64,000 bases of DNA, taken from contig JACRTJ010000016.1 in the NCBI GenBank assembly GCA_014385265.1, positions 62,001 through 126,000 of the forward strand, written 5' to 3'. Of this stretch, positions 18,081-26,383 are shown one piece after another (positions within the stretch are counted from its first letter, which is position 1; the number at the start of each line of letters is the position of its first letter). Under the pieces are notes generated by a model, which saw only the letters and a list, made by a program, of their open reading frames with translations, had not been told where the DNA came from and searched no databases. This DNA comes from Enterocloster hominis (ex Liu et al. 2021) (GTDB lineage: Bacteria; Bacillota; Clostridia; Lachnospirales; Lachnospiraceae). Both the position numbers and the translations under genes were made by a program.

Positions 18081-18222
18081 GTTTAATTACCTCCGAATCA
18101 CTGGCTTTTTCTGAACACTTATGTTACACTGGCCTTGGGTTACAGCAATTCACGGTTATTTACTGCAAAAGTCATTGCCATCCAATGAAAAAGGTATGTT
18201 TTTTATAGGAGGTACATTTGCA

Positions 18223-19242
18223 ATGGCAATTCAAATTGGCATCAACGGATTTGGACGTATAGGAAGAGTCGCATTCCGCATCGCCATCGACAAACCGGAA
18301 GAGTTTCATTTATGCGGGATCAATGTCCGCAACGCAAATTTAGAGTATATGGTATATATGATCCGATATGATTCCATATTCGGCCGCTTTCAGGGAACCC
18401 TGGATACGTATGAAAACGGGATCGTCGTAAACGGACAGAAGATCCCGGTATACTCTGAGAGCGACGCCTCGCTGATCCCATGGGGAGAGTGCGGAGCCGA
18501 GTACATCATCGACGCCACCGGCGCTTTCTGCACCACAGAAAAGGCCATGGCGCACATCCGGGCAGGCGCAAAGAAAGTGATCGTAACGGCGCCGGCCAAG
18601 GACGATGTGACTCCCACCTTTGTTATGGGCATCAACCATGAAACATACAGACCGGATATGATGGTGGTCTCCAATGCATCCTGTACCACAAACTGTCTTG
18701 CCCCCATCTGTAAAGTGCTTGAAGATCATTACGGTATTGAATATGGACTCATGTCCACGATCCATTCTGCAACAGCAAAGCAGAAGGTGGTGGACTGCAG
18801 ATCCTTAAAGGACTGGAGAACGGGCCGCTCGGTGTTTGGAAACCTTATCCCATCCACCACAGGAGCAGCAAAGGCGATCTCTCTGGTGATCCCTTCTTTA
18901 AAGGATAAAATGAACGGGATTTCCTACCGTGTTCCGACTTCCGACGTTTCCATCGTGGACCTGAACGTGGCGTTAAAATCGCCGACATCCTATGAGGATA
19001 TCTGCCGGAAGATGAAGGAAGCCAGTGAAAATGAGCTTTCCGGGATCCTGGACTATATCGAAGACGAGGTGGTATCTTCGGACTTTATCGGCGATTCCCA
19101 CGCCTCCTGCTTCGATGCAAGGGAAGGCATTCAGGTAAACTCCCACTTTTTTAAGCTGATCGCATTCTATGACAATGAATGGGGTTACACCAGCCAGATT
19201 TTCCGTCTGATCAGATATATGAATCGCGTGGACCTGGCATGA
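18223..19242 (+). CDS. gap: Glyceraldehyde-3-phosphate dehydrogenase, variant form
   Basis: A 339-residue phosphorylating GAPDH that converts glyceraldehyde-3-phosphate to 1,3-bisphosphoglycerate. The catalytic Cys154 (SNASCTTNCLAP), His181 (TIHSATAKQ) and the conserved NEWGYT near the C-terminus are present. It departs from the standard enzyme after the second strand: the usual IND is INV here (33-35, followed by RN), so the aspartate that selects NAD is missing. This may allow NADP use. It stands alone, not with pgk or tpi, so it may be a second GAPDH. An AGGAGG ribosome site marks the ATG at 18223; an upstream ATG at 18121 lacks one. Confidence 0.9.
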   Translation: MAIQIGINGFGRIGRVAFRIAIDKPEEFHLCGINVRNANLEYMVYMIRYDSIFGRFQGTLDTYENGIVVNGQKIPVYSESDASLIPWGECGAEYIIDATGAFCTTEKAMAHIRAGAKKVIVTAPAKDDVTPTFVMGINHETYRPDMMVVSNASCTTNCLAPICKVLEDHYGIEYGLMSTIHSATAKQKVVDCRSLKDWRTGRSVFGNLIPSTTGAAKAISLVIPSLKDKMNGISYRVPTSDVSIVDLNVALKSPTSYEDICRKMKEASENELSGILDYIEDEVVSSDFIGDSHASCFDAREGIQVNSHFFKLIAFYDNEWGYTSQIFRLIRYMNRVDLA

Positions 19243-19370
19243 TCCTGCCGAAGATCAGCTGATACAAAAGGCAATGACCGGAAAATGCAGAAATAGCAGC
19301 CGTACCCAGACCATATCTCTGTAAGGGACATATACATTCGTCGTTACGATTATGAACCATACGATTAAAA

Positions 19371-19400
19371 AAGAAGCCGCGATGCTGCGGCTTCTTTTTT
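19371..19400. terminator. Bidirectional terminator between GAPDH and CAP-protein genes
   Basis: A perfect 10-bp stem (19371-19380 with 19387-19396) has a 6-base loop, with A-run before and T-run after. It can serve both convergent genes. The rest of the 19243-19464 gap shows nothing else. Confidence 0.8.
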
Positions 19401-19464
19401 ATGGAATACTCCTGGTACAGGTTCATGCTGCCGGGCGTTCCATATGACCCGGACGGTCTTCCGG

Positions 19465-20187
19465 TCAGTTTAGGAAAAGCTGGACCCAGTGATCCACGCC
19501 GCGGCTGTCCTTCACATGGCCGATGCCGATCCGCGAGTATCCGGGATTTAAGATATTGGCCCTGTGGCCGGCGCTGTTCATCCAGACGTCCATGACCTGC
19601 TCTGCCGATCTCTGGCCATAAGCGATGTTTTCCCCGGAGGCGCGGAAGGAAGCCCCGGCTTCCGAGAGGGCGGTGGAGAAGTCTCTTCCATCGGGCCGGG
19701 TATGGGAAAAGGAGATCTGGATCTCCCGGGCGCGGACTCCTGCGGCTTTTGAGGCCTCCGGATCCAGGGAAAGGGAACCAAGACCGGCCCGGGCTCTTTG
19801 GGCGTTTACCAGAGCGAGTACCTGGGCTGCGGGGGTCTCTGCTTCCGGCTCCTGGATGCCGCCGTCAGTTTCGGGTGAACCATTGTTTTCCGGGGCGTCC
19901 GGCAGTTCCGGAGACTGGGGAGCGTCTGGCTGTTCCGGGATCAGAGGAGTATCCGGCCATTCCGGTGCCTGGGGTATGGACGGCTTTTCCGTACATATGG
20001 GGAAACGGATCAGGCCCGAAAGTCCTGGAAGGGTTCCCACCGCCGGGGCAGGGACGGAAAAAACGGCGGCCACACGGCCCGGCGCAGCCAGGTATGGATC
20101 CTGGGCTGCCTGGGAAGAAAGTGGAGCGGCTCCCGCAGCGGCCAGGACGGCTGCGGCTGTTATAGCATAAAATCCTGTTTTTTTCAT
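19465..20187 (-). CDS. Secreted CAP/SCP-domain protein (YkwD-like)
   Basis: A 240-residue exported protein. A signal peptide (residues 1-28, MKKTGFYAITAAAV to SSQAA) is followed by a proline/glutamate-rich linker (about 65-115) and a C-terminal CAP domain (about 118-240). CAP motifs include SHTRPDG, GENIAYG and MNSAGHRANIL, with two histidines suited to metal binding. In spore formers this family includes coat and germination-linked proteins such as YkwD and SafA-like partners, but the exact role is unknown. A GGAGG ribosome site lies 7 bases before the start. Its upstream region carries phased repeats. Confidence 0.87.
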   Translation of the reverse strand: MKKTGFYAITAAAVLAAAGAAPLSSQAAQDPYLAAPGRVAAVFSVPAPAVGTLPGLSGLIRFPICTEKPSIPQAPEWPDTPLIPEQPDAPQSPELPDAPENNGSPETDGGIQEPEAETPAAQVLALVNAQRARAGLGSLSLDPEASKAAGVRAREIQISFSHTRPDGRDFSTALSEAGASFRASGENIAYGQRSAEQVMDVWMNSAGHRANILNPGYSRIGIGHVKDSRGVDHWVQLFLN

Positions 20188-20202
20188 ATGGGTACCTCCT
20201 TG

Positions 20203-20244
20203 TATTACGAAAATATTACAAAAATGTTATAAAATATTACAAAA
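20203..20244. repeat. Helically phased repeats upstream of the CAP-protein gene
   Basis: The 14-mer AAAATATTACAAAA occurs at 20210-20223 and again at 20231-20244, exactly 21 bp apart. TATTAC cores lie at 20203, 20214 and 20235, with a degenerate TGTTAT at 20225, so sites recur every 10-11 bp on one face of the helix. They overlap a plausible minus-strand promoter (TTGTAA at 20242-20237, TAATAT at 20218-20213). This suggests cooperative binding by a regulator. Confidence 0.5.
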
Positions 20245-20340
20245 CAGATCTTACCATACAATTCCTTCCATTGCACCAGGGAAGGGATGGAAGGGATGGA
20301 AGTCCGTTCCAGAAATGGAAAAAGGAGGTCCGGAATACCG

Positions 20341-20370
20341 GTATAAAAAAGAGCGCATATCCCATACTAA
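20341..20370 (+). promoter_or_regulatory. Candidate sigma-E promoter of the cotJ operon
   Basis: GTATAAA (20341-20347), a 15-base spacer and CATACTAA (20363-20370) loosely fit the sigma-E consensus expected for cotJ genes. The predicted start lies only about 10 bases before the first open frame, so this may drive mainly the cotJ genes. Confidence 0.3.
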
Positions 20371-20386
20371 AAAACGGGGTGATCAT

Positions 20387-20536
20387 ATGCCATATATTTC
20401 TCCGAATGTCAGAGAAAAATTCAACAGCCTGTCGCCGGAGCTCCAGGATGTGATCCTAAGCCGCGGAGAGGATATCCAGTCCATCCACGACCTGATCCGC
20501 ATTCTGGACAAAATTGTAAAGGAAGGCGAAGGTTAA
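20387..20536 (+). CDS. Small protein of unknown function at the head of the cotJ operon
   Basis: A 49-residue protein, MPYISPNVREKF to KIVKEGEG, rich in charged residues and probably helical. There is no signal peptide or membrane segment. It is not recognised as a named family. The start at 20387 has a GGGG ribosome site; the same frame is open further upstream, but without a good site. It is followed after 71 bases by cotJA, which suggests it is made with the spore-coat proteins. The inverted-repeat-free gap argues for a shared transcript. Confidence 0.5.
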   Translation: MPYISPNVREKFNSLSPELQDVILSRGEDIQSIHDLIRILDKIVKEGEG

Positions 20537-20607
20537 CCAGTGTGAAAATCCATTGCAGGCACATACTGAAGGGGAGGACAAAGTCAGTCCCGAAAGGAGT
20601 GTGCGCA

Positions 20608-20793
20608 ATGGATTTTTGTACGTGTAAAAATGGAAATGTCCCGGCGGCTCCGGTCCTGGCCATGGTCCAGGCTCCAGTCCAGCCCTGGGAGACCCTGTAC
20701 GATCCGGAAAAAGCCCTGCGGGAGGGCACCGTGTTCCCGTCCCTGGACCAGCCCTTTTATGCGGCGGAGAAAGGAGGCGGGCTCCATGGATAA
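20608..20793 (+). CDS. cotJA: Spore coat-associated protein CotJA
   Basis: A 61-residue protein with a cysteine-containing N-terminus and the family core YDPEKALREGTVFPSLDQPF. It is needed for assembly of the CotJC layer of the spore in Bacillus relatives. An AAGGAG ribosome site lies 8 bases before the ATG. The stop overlaps the start of cotJB by 8 bases, so the two are coupled. Expression in the mother cell under sigma-E is expected from family knowledge. Confidence 0.85.
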   Translation: MDFCTCKNGNVPAAPVLAMVQAPVQPWETLYDPEKALREGTVFPSLDQPFYAAEKGGGLHG

Positions 20794-21091
20794 CAATATG
20801 GACCGTATGCAGCTTATGAAGGAGATCGGGGAGGCCAGCTTCATGGTCAACGATCTGACTCTGTATCTGGATACCCACCCCACAGACCAGGAGGCTCTGA
20901 AGGCGTTTTCGGAGGCATCGAAAAAGCGGAGGGAGCTGATGGAGATCTGCGCGGACCAGTTCGAGCCTCTGACCATGGATCTGGTATGCCCGGATACCAA
21001 CAACCAGAGCAGAAGTCTCACAAAATACCCGGACCAGAAGCACTTTACCTGGTCAGACGGACCGATGCCATGGGAAGGAGGCGCTTTATAA
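20786..21091 (+). CDS. cotJB: Spore coat protein CotJB
   Basis: A 101-residue protein matching CotJB: a helical N-terminal half (LMKEIGEASFMVNDLTLYLDTHP) and a C-terminal stretch ending in FTWSDGPMPWEGG, typical of the family. It acts with CotJA and CotJC in the spore coat. The ATG at 20786 has GGAGG 8 bases upstream. The stop codon overlaps the cotJC ATG by one base (TAATG). Confidence 0.88.
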   Translation: MDNNMDRMQLMKEIGEASFMVNDLTLYLDTHPTDQEALKAFSEASKKRRELMEICADQFEPLTMDLVCPDTNNQSRSLTKYPDQKHFTWSDGPMPWEGGAL

Positions 21092-21702
21092 TGTGGAATT
21101 ATGAGAAACGGCTGCAGTATCCGGTGAACATTAAGAACACGTGTCCCAGGACAGCGTCTCTGATCTTAAGCCAGTTTGGCGGCCCCGACGGGGAGCTGTC
21201 GGCATCCATGCGGTATCTGGCCCAGAGATATTCCATGCCCTGTAAGGAAGTGGGCGGCCTCCTGACGGACATCGGCACCGAGGAGCTGGGACATCTGGAG
21301 ATCATCTGCGCCATGGTTTACCAGCTCACCAGGAACCTGACTCCCGAGCAGGCAAAAACGGCCGGCTTTGACGCCTATTATATCGACCATACCACAGGGC
21401 TCTGGCCGGCGGCAGCGGCAGGCATCCCCTTCAACGCCTGCGAGTTCCAGAGTAAGGGAGACGCCGTCACAGATATTTTTGAAGACCTGGCGGCGGAACA
21501 GAAGGCGCGGGTGGTCTATGAGAACCTGATCCGGGTCATCGATGATCCGGACGTGCTGGCCCCGCTGAAATTTTTAAGGGCCAGGGAGATCGTCCACTTC
21601 CAGAGGTTCGGAGAGGCCCTGGAAAAGGTCAAGGAGAAACTGGATCCGTCCAACTATTATTATTTTAACCCCGAGTTTGACAAAAAGATTTTAAAATCAT
21701 AA
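21091..21702 (+). CDS. cotJC: Spore coat manganese catalase CotJC
   Basis: A 203-residue protein of the manganese-catalase fold, a four-helix bundle with carboxylate and histidine ligands such as the GTEELGHLE motif (about 69-77) and REIVHFQRFGE near 170. In the spore coat it may remove hydrogen peroxide. It is the last gene of the cotJ operon, coupled to cotJB by TAATG and with AAGGAGG upstream. A weak GC hairpin lies just after the stop, at about 21714-21742. Confidence 0.92.
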   Translation: MWNYEKRLQYPVNIKNTCPRTASLILSQFGGPDGELSASMRYLAQRYSMPCKEVGGLLTDIGTEELGHLEIICAMVYQLTRNLTPEQAKTAGFDAYYIDHTTGLWPAAAAGIPFNACEFQSKGDAVTDIFEDLAAEQKARVVYENLIRVIDDPDVLAPLKFLRAREIVHFQRFGEALEKVKEKLDPSNYYYFNPEFDKKILKS

Positions 21703-21812
21703 GAAGAACCCTGGCCCGGAGCCCGGATCTGAGCTTCCGGGCCGGATTTCTGCTCTGAGAAGGGGATCTGAAAATTGTTCCTAAAAAAAATCCAGAAATC
21801 GACAGCAACCGC

Positions 21813-21841
21813 TTGCAAAAACCATATGAATATGATAGAAT
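21813..21841 (+). promoter_or_regulatory. Promoter of carAB
   Basis: TTGCAA (21813-21818), a 17-base spacer and TAGAAT (21836-21841) lie about 60 bases upstream of carA. No pyrimidine attenuator was recognised in the short leader. Confidence 0.6.
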
Positions 21842-21899
21842 AGTGAAAATTTGGGCTAAAATAGAAAAGCCCGGATAACAAAAAAGAAAGGGTGGCGTC

Positions 21900-22973
21900 A
21901 TGAAGGCATATTTAATACTGGAAGACGGAACTGTGTTTGAAGGAACAAGCATCGGCTCCTCCAGAGAAGTAATCAGTGAAATTGTGTTTAATACATCCAT
22001 GACCGGTTATCTGGAAGTCCTTACCGATCCCTCCTATGCGGGACAGGCAGTGGTAATGACTTATCCTTTAATTGGCAATTACGGTATCTGCCGTGAGGAC
22101 ATGGAGTCCAGACAGGCATGGCCGGACGGCTATATTGTCAGAGAATTATCCAGAATTCCCAGCAATTTCAGAAGCGGGGACACCATCGATCATTTCTTAA
22201 AAGAACAGGATATTCCAGGTATCAGCGGAATCGATACAAGAGCCCTTACGAAGATCTTAAGAGAAAAAGGAACCATGAACGGTATGATCACCACCAACGG
22301 GGACTATGACCTGGAGGAAGTGAAGGAGAAGATCCGTCAGTATACGGTAAAGGGCGTTGTGTTAAAGACCTCTGTGAAGAAGCCCTATGTGCTTCCCGGA
22401 GACGGAAAAAAGGTTGCGCTGCTGGACTGCGGTGCAAAGGACAATATTGCCCGGAATTTAAATAAGAGAGGCTGCGAGGTGACGGTTTATCCGGCAGATA
22501 CTCCGGCTGAAGAGATCTTAAAGACCAATCCCGACGGGATCATGTTATCCAACGGCCCCGGAGACCCGGCCGAGAACGTGGGGATCATTGAGGAAGTAAG
22601 GAAGTTATATGAGTCCAGCGTTCCGATCTTTGCCATCTGTCTGGGCCACCAGTTAATGGCCCTGGCTACCGGAGCGAAGACGTATAAGCTGAAATACGGC
22701 CACCGCGGCGGAAACCATCCGGTCAAGGATCTGGAAACAGGACGGGTATACATAACCTCCCAGAACCATGGCTATGCAGTCGATGAGGAAAGCCTGGATC
22801 CCAGCGTGGCTGTCCCGGCATTCGTGAACGTGAACGATAAGACCAACGAAGGCTTAAAGTATGTGGGAAAGAATATTTTCACCGTGCAGTATCATCCGGA
22901 GGCCTGTCCCGGTCCTCTGGATTCCGGATACCTGTTTGACCGCTTTATGCGTATGATGGAGGAGGGAAGATAA
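21900..22973 (+). CDS. carA: Carbamoyl-phosphate synthase, small (glutaminase) subunit
   Basis: A 357-residue subunit that hydrolyses glutamine and passes ammonia to CarB for carbamoyl phosphate, used for arginine and pyrimidines. The class I glutaminase triad is visible: Cys247 in AICLGHQ, with His331 and Glu333 in YHPEACPGP. The N-terminal CarA domain includes GYLEVLTDPSY. The stop overlaps the carB start by one base (TAATG). A single promoter lies upstream. Confidence 0.96.
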   Translation: MKAYLILEDGTVFEGTSIGSSREVISEIVFNTSMTGYLEVLTDPSYAGQAVVMTYPLIGNYGICREDMESRQAWPDGYIVRELSRIPSNFRSGDTIDHFLKEQDIPGISGIDTRALTKILREKGTMNGMITTNGDYDLEEVKEKIRQYTVKGVVLKTSVKKPYVLPGDGKKVALLDCGAKDNIARNLNKRGCEVTVYPADTPAEEILKTNPDGIMLSNGPGDPAENVGIIEEVRKLYESSVPIFAICLGHQLMALATGAKTYKLKYGHRGGNHPVKDLETGRVYITSQNHGYAVDEESLDPSVAVPAFVNVNDKTNEGLKYVGKNIFTVQYHPEACPGPLDSGYLFDRFMRMMEEGR

Positions 22974-25900
22974 TGCCAAAGAACCCAGATATTAAGAAAG
23001 TTCTAGTGATCGGCTCCGGCCCCATTATCATCGGCCAGGCCGCAGAGTTCGACTATGCAGGAACCCAGGCCTGCCGTTCCTTAAAGGAGGAGGGCGTGGA
23101 GGTGCTGCTCTTAAACTCCAACCCGGCCACGATCATGACCGATAAGGACATTGCCGATAAGGTATACATTGAGCCGCTGACCACAGAGGTGGTGGAGCAG
23201 CTGATCATGAAGGAAAAGCCCGACAGCGTTCTCCCGACCCTGGGCGGCCAGGCCGGCTTAAACCTGGCCATGGAGCTGGAAGAGGCCGGTATCCTTGCAA
23301 AAAATAACGTGCGTCTCATCGGAACCACGCCTCTGACCATCAAAAAGGCCGAGGACCGTGAAATGTTCAAGGAGACCATGGAAAAGATCAATGAGCCGGT
23401 GGCTCCGTCCGAGATCGTGGAAAGTTTGGAGGACGGTCTGGCCGTGGCAGAAAAGATCGGCTATCCGGTGGTGCTCCGTCCGGCCTATACCCTGGGCGGC
23501 TCCGGCGGCGGTATCGCAGAGAACCCGGAGCAGTGCGCTGAGATCCTGGAAAACGGCCTGCGCCTTTCCCGTGTGGGACAGGTCCTGGTGGAGCGGTGTA
23601 TTGCCGGCTGGAAGGAGATCGAGTACGAGGTAATGCGCGACGGCGCCGGAAACGTGATCACCGTCTGCAACATGGAAAACATCGATCCGGTGGGCGTTCA
23701 TACCGGTGACTCCATCGTTGTGGCTCCGTCCCAGACCTTAGGAGACAAGGAGTACCAGATGCTCCGTACCTCCGCTTTAAAGATCATTACTGAGCTGGGG
23801 ATCACCGGCGGCTGCAACGTGCAGTACGCGTTGAATCCCAACAGCTTTGAATACTGTGTGATCGAGGTAAACCCCAGAGTAAGCCGTTCTTCTGCACTGG
23901 CCTCCAAGGCCACCGGCTACCCCATTGCAAAGGTTGCCGCCAAGATCGCTCTGGGCTATACCTTAGACGAGATCAAAAACGCCGTAACGAAAAAAACCTA
24001 CGCCAGCTTTGAGCCCATGCTGGACTATGTAGTCGTGAAGATGCCGCGTCTTCCCTTTGATAAATTCATCAACGCCAGCCACAGCCTGGGAACCCAGATG
24101 AAGGCCACCGGCGAGGTCATGAGTATCTGCACCAGCTTTGAGGGCGGCCTTATGAAGGCCATCCGTTCCCTGGAGCAGCACGTGGACTGCCTCCTTTCTT
24201 ATGACTATTCCGGACTTACGTCTGCGGAGCTTAAGGAGGAGCTGAACCGTGTGGATGACCGCCGGATCTGGGTCATCGCCGAGGCCCTGCGCCGCGGCTT
24301 CTCCTATGATATGATCCATGAGATCACAAAGATCGATATCTGGTTCATCGACAAGCTGGCGATCCTGGTGGAGATGGAAGCTGCCCTTAAGGCCGCCGGA
24401 AAAGATCTGACTCCGGAGCTCTTAAAGGAAGCAAAACGCATCGAATTCCCGGATAACGTGATCGCAAGGCTCACAGGTCTTTCCCAGGATGAGGTAAAGG
24501 CCATGCGCTATGAGAACAACATCCGCGCCGCCTTCAAGATGGTGGATACCTGCGCCGCTGAGTTTGCGGCTGAGACGCCGTATTACTACTCCTGCTTCGG
24601 CAGTGAGAATGAGGCGGACGGAACCACCAGCAGGAAGAAGGTGCTGGTCCTGGGCTCCGGCCCCATCCGGATCGGCCAGGGCATCGAGTTTGACTTCTGT
24701 TCCGTACACAGCACCTGGGCCTTTGAGAAAGAGGGCTATGAGACCGTCATCATCAACAACAACCCGGAGACCGTCAGCACGGACTTTGATATTGCCGACA
24801 AGCTGTACTTTGAGCCTCTGACTCCTGAGGATGTGGAGAGCATTGTGGATATCGAGAAGCCCGACGGAGCCGTTGTCCAGTTCGGCGGCCAGACAGCCAT
24901 CAAGCTGACCGAAGCTCTGATGAAAATGGGAGTTCCGATCTTAGGAACCGCAGCCGAGGACGTGGACGCGGCCGAGGACAGAGAGCGGTTTGATGAGATC
25001 CTGGAGCAGTGCGGCATCCCCAGACCCAAGGGGCAGACCGTATTTACAGCAGAGGAGGCCAAAAAGGCGGCCAACGAGCTGGGATATCCGGTACTGGTGC
25101 GCCCCTCCTACGTTCTTGGCGGCCAGGGCATGCAGATCGCCATCTGCGACGAGGATATCGACGAGTTCATCGGCATCATCAACCAGATCGCCCAGGAGCA
25201 TCCGATCCTGGTGGATAAATATATCATGGGCAAGGAGATCGAGGTGGACGCCATCTGCGACGGCACCGACATCCTGATCCCGGGTATCATGGAGCATATC
25301 GAGCGTACCGGTATCCATTCCGGCGACAGTATCTCCGTTTACCCGGCCCAGAGCATCACTGAGGGCAACAAGAAGACCCTGGTGGAGTATACAGAAAAGC
25401 TGGCAAGGGCCCTTCATGTAAAGGGAATGATCAACATCCAGTTCATTGTGGACGGAGAAGATGTTTACATCATTGAGGTAAATCCCCGTTCCTCCAGAAC
25501 GGTTCCCTATATCAGCAAGGTAACGGGGATCCCCATCGTTCCCCTGGCGACCCAGATCATCTGCGGCCACACCATCAGGGAACTGGGCTATGCTCCCGGA
25601 CTCCAGAAAGAGGCCGATTACTTTGCGATCAAGATGCCCGTATTCTCCTTTGAAAAGATCCGCGGCGCAGACATCAGCCTGGGGCCGGAGATGAAATCCA
25701 CCGGAGAGTGCCTGGGTATCGCAAAGACCTTCAACGAGGCCCTTTATAAAGCGTTCCAGGGCGCAGGCATCAAGCTGCCCAAGTATAAGAACATGATCAT
25801 CACCGTCCGCGATTCCGATAAGGAGGAGATGGTGGACATTGCCGCCCGCTTCAAGGCCCAGGGCTACCGGATCTTCTGTACCAACGGAACCGCCCGGTAC

Positions 25901-26173
25901 CTGTACCAGAAGGGCGTAGTGACCATCCCTGTGCGCAAGATCGAGCAGGAATCTCCCAATATCCTGGATCTGATCCTGGGACATGAGATCGACCTGGTCA
26001 TCGACATCCCGGCCCAGGGAGCCGAGCGCAGCCACGACGGCTTTATTATCCGCAGAAACGCCATCGAGACCGGCGTGACGGTCCTTACAGCCATCGATAC
26101 GGCCAGGGCCCTGGTGACCAGTATGGAGAACCGCGCCCAGGAGCTTACGCTCATCAATATCGCAGACATCTAA
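22973..26173 (+). CDS. carB: Carbamoyl-phosphate synthase, large subunit
   Basis: The 1066-residue synthetase makes carbamoyl phosphate from bicarbonate, ammonia and two ATP. It shows the duplicated ATP-grasp architecture: an N-terminal half starting KKVLVIGSGPIIIGQ and a second half restarting KKVLVLGSGPIRIGQ near residue 550. Each half has RPAYTLGG or RPSYVLGG, and a C-terminal allosteric domain (about 930-1066) follows. Full length and intact. It is translationally coupled to carA. Confidence 0.97.
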   Translation: MPKNPDIKKVLVIGSGPIIIGQAAEFDYAGTQACRSLKEEGVEVLLLNSNPATIMTDKDIADKVYIEPLTTEVVEQLIMKEKPDSVLPTLGGQAGLNLAMELEEAGILAKNNVRLIGTTPLTIKKAEDREMFKETMEKINEPVAPSEIVESLEDGLAVAEKIGYPVVLRPAYTLGGSGGGIAENPEQCAEILENGLRLSRVGQVLVERCIAGWKEIEYEVMRDGAGNVITVCNMENIDPVGVHTGDSIVVAPSQTLGDKEYQMLRTSALKIITELGITGGCNVQYALNPNSFEYCVIEVNPRVSRSSALASKATGYPIAKVAAKIALGYTLDEIKNAVTKKTYASFEPMLDYVVVKMPRLPFDKFINASHSLGTQMKATGEVMSICTSFEGGLMKAIRSLEQHVDCLLSYDYSGLTSAELKEELNRVDDRRIWVIAEALRRGFSYDMIHEITKIDIWFIDKLAILVEMEAALKAAGKDLTPELLKEAKRIEFPDNVIARLTGLSQDEVKAMRYENNIRAAFKMVDTCAAEFAAETPYYYSCFGSENEADGTTSRKKVLVLGSGPIRIGQGIEFDFCSVHSTWAFEKEGYETVIINNNPETVSTDFDIADKLYFEPLTPEDVESIVDIEKPDGAVVQFGGQTAIKLTEALMKMGVPILGTAAEDVDAAEDRERFDEILEQCGIPRPKGQTVFTAEEAKKAANELGYPVLVRPSYVLGGQGMQIAICDEDIDEFIGIINQIAQEHPILVDKYIMGKEIEVDAICDGTDILIPGIMEHIERTGIHSGDSISVYPAQSITEGNKKTLVEYTEKLARALHVKGMINIQFIVDGEDVYIIEVNPRSSRTVPYISKVTGIPIVPLATQIICGHTIRELGYAPGLQKEADYFAIKMPVFSFEKIRGADISLGPEMKSTGECLGIAKTFNEALYKAFQGAGIKLPKYKNMIITVRDSDKEEMVDIAARFKAQGYRIFCTNGTARYLYQKGVVTIPVRKIEQESPNILDLILGHEIDLVIDIPAQGAERSHDGFIIRRNAIETGVTVLTAIDTARALVTSMENRAQELTLINIADI

Positions 26174-26192
26174 ATCCATAAATGATTATCCA

Positions 26193-26224
26193 TTATGCAT
26201 ACCGCCTTCGGGTGGTATGCATAA
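26193..26224 (+). other. UUCG-capped hairpin after carB
   Basis: A 14-bp stem (26193-26206 with 26211-26224) is capped by a TTCG tetraloop. No U-run follows on either strand, so it may stabilise the carAB mRNA end or act as a poor terminator. Its arms contain the ATGCAT motif also found in the next promoter. Confidence 0.55.
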
Positions 26225-26246
26225 AAATTTATATGGAATGGATAAA

Positions 26247-26300
26247 ATGCATATTTTTTTCAAAAAACCTCTTTACAAAAGCATATTTATGCATTATAAT
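26247..26300 (+). promoter_or_regulatory. Promoter with ARG-box-like palindromes for the amino acid transporter
   Basis: TTTACA (26272-26277), a 17-base spacer and TATAAT (26295-26300) form the promoter. The spacer is filled by GCATATTTATGC (26281-26292), an inverted repeat, and a related half site ATGCATATTTTT lies at 26247-26258. This resembles ArgR/AhrC boxes (A/T-rich dyads with TGCAT or TGAAT arms), so repression by arginine is plausible; the ArgR assignment is inferred. Confidence 0.5.
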
Positions 26301-26383
26301 GCGTAACATAAACAAAGGCCACCAATAAATGGCCGTTGGAAACTGCATATATGAAGCATAAAATAAAGAAAAGAGGAATAATT

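Noticed and set aside
24941-26179. A long minus-strand open frame of about 400 codons opposite carB, and similar long antisense frames opposite the YfhO gene, gpmI and etfA
   Set aside because: They mirror the codon pattern of clearly functional plus-strand genes, have no ribosome sites, and their translations are low-complexity and resemble no family.
26193-26224. The UUCG hairpin after carB as a standard terminator
   Set aside because: No U-run follows on either strand, so it was recorded as a hairpin only.
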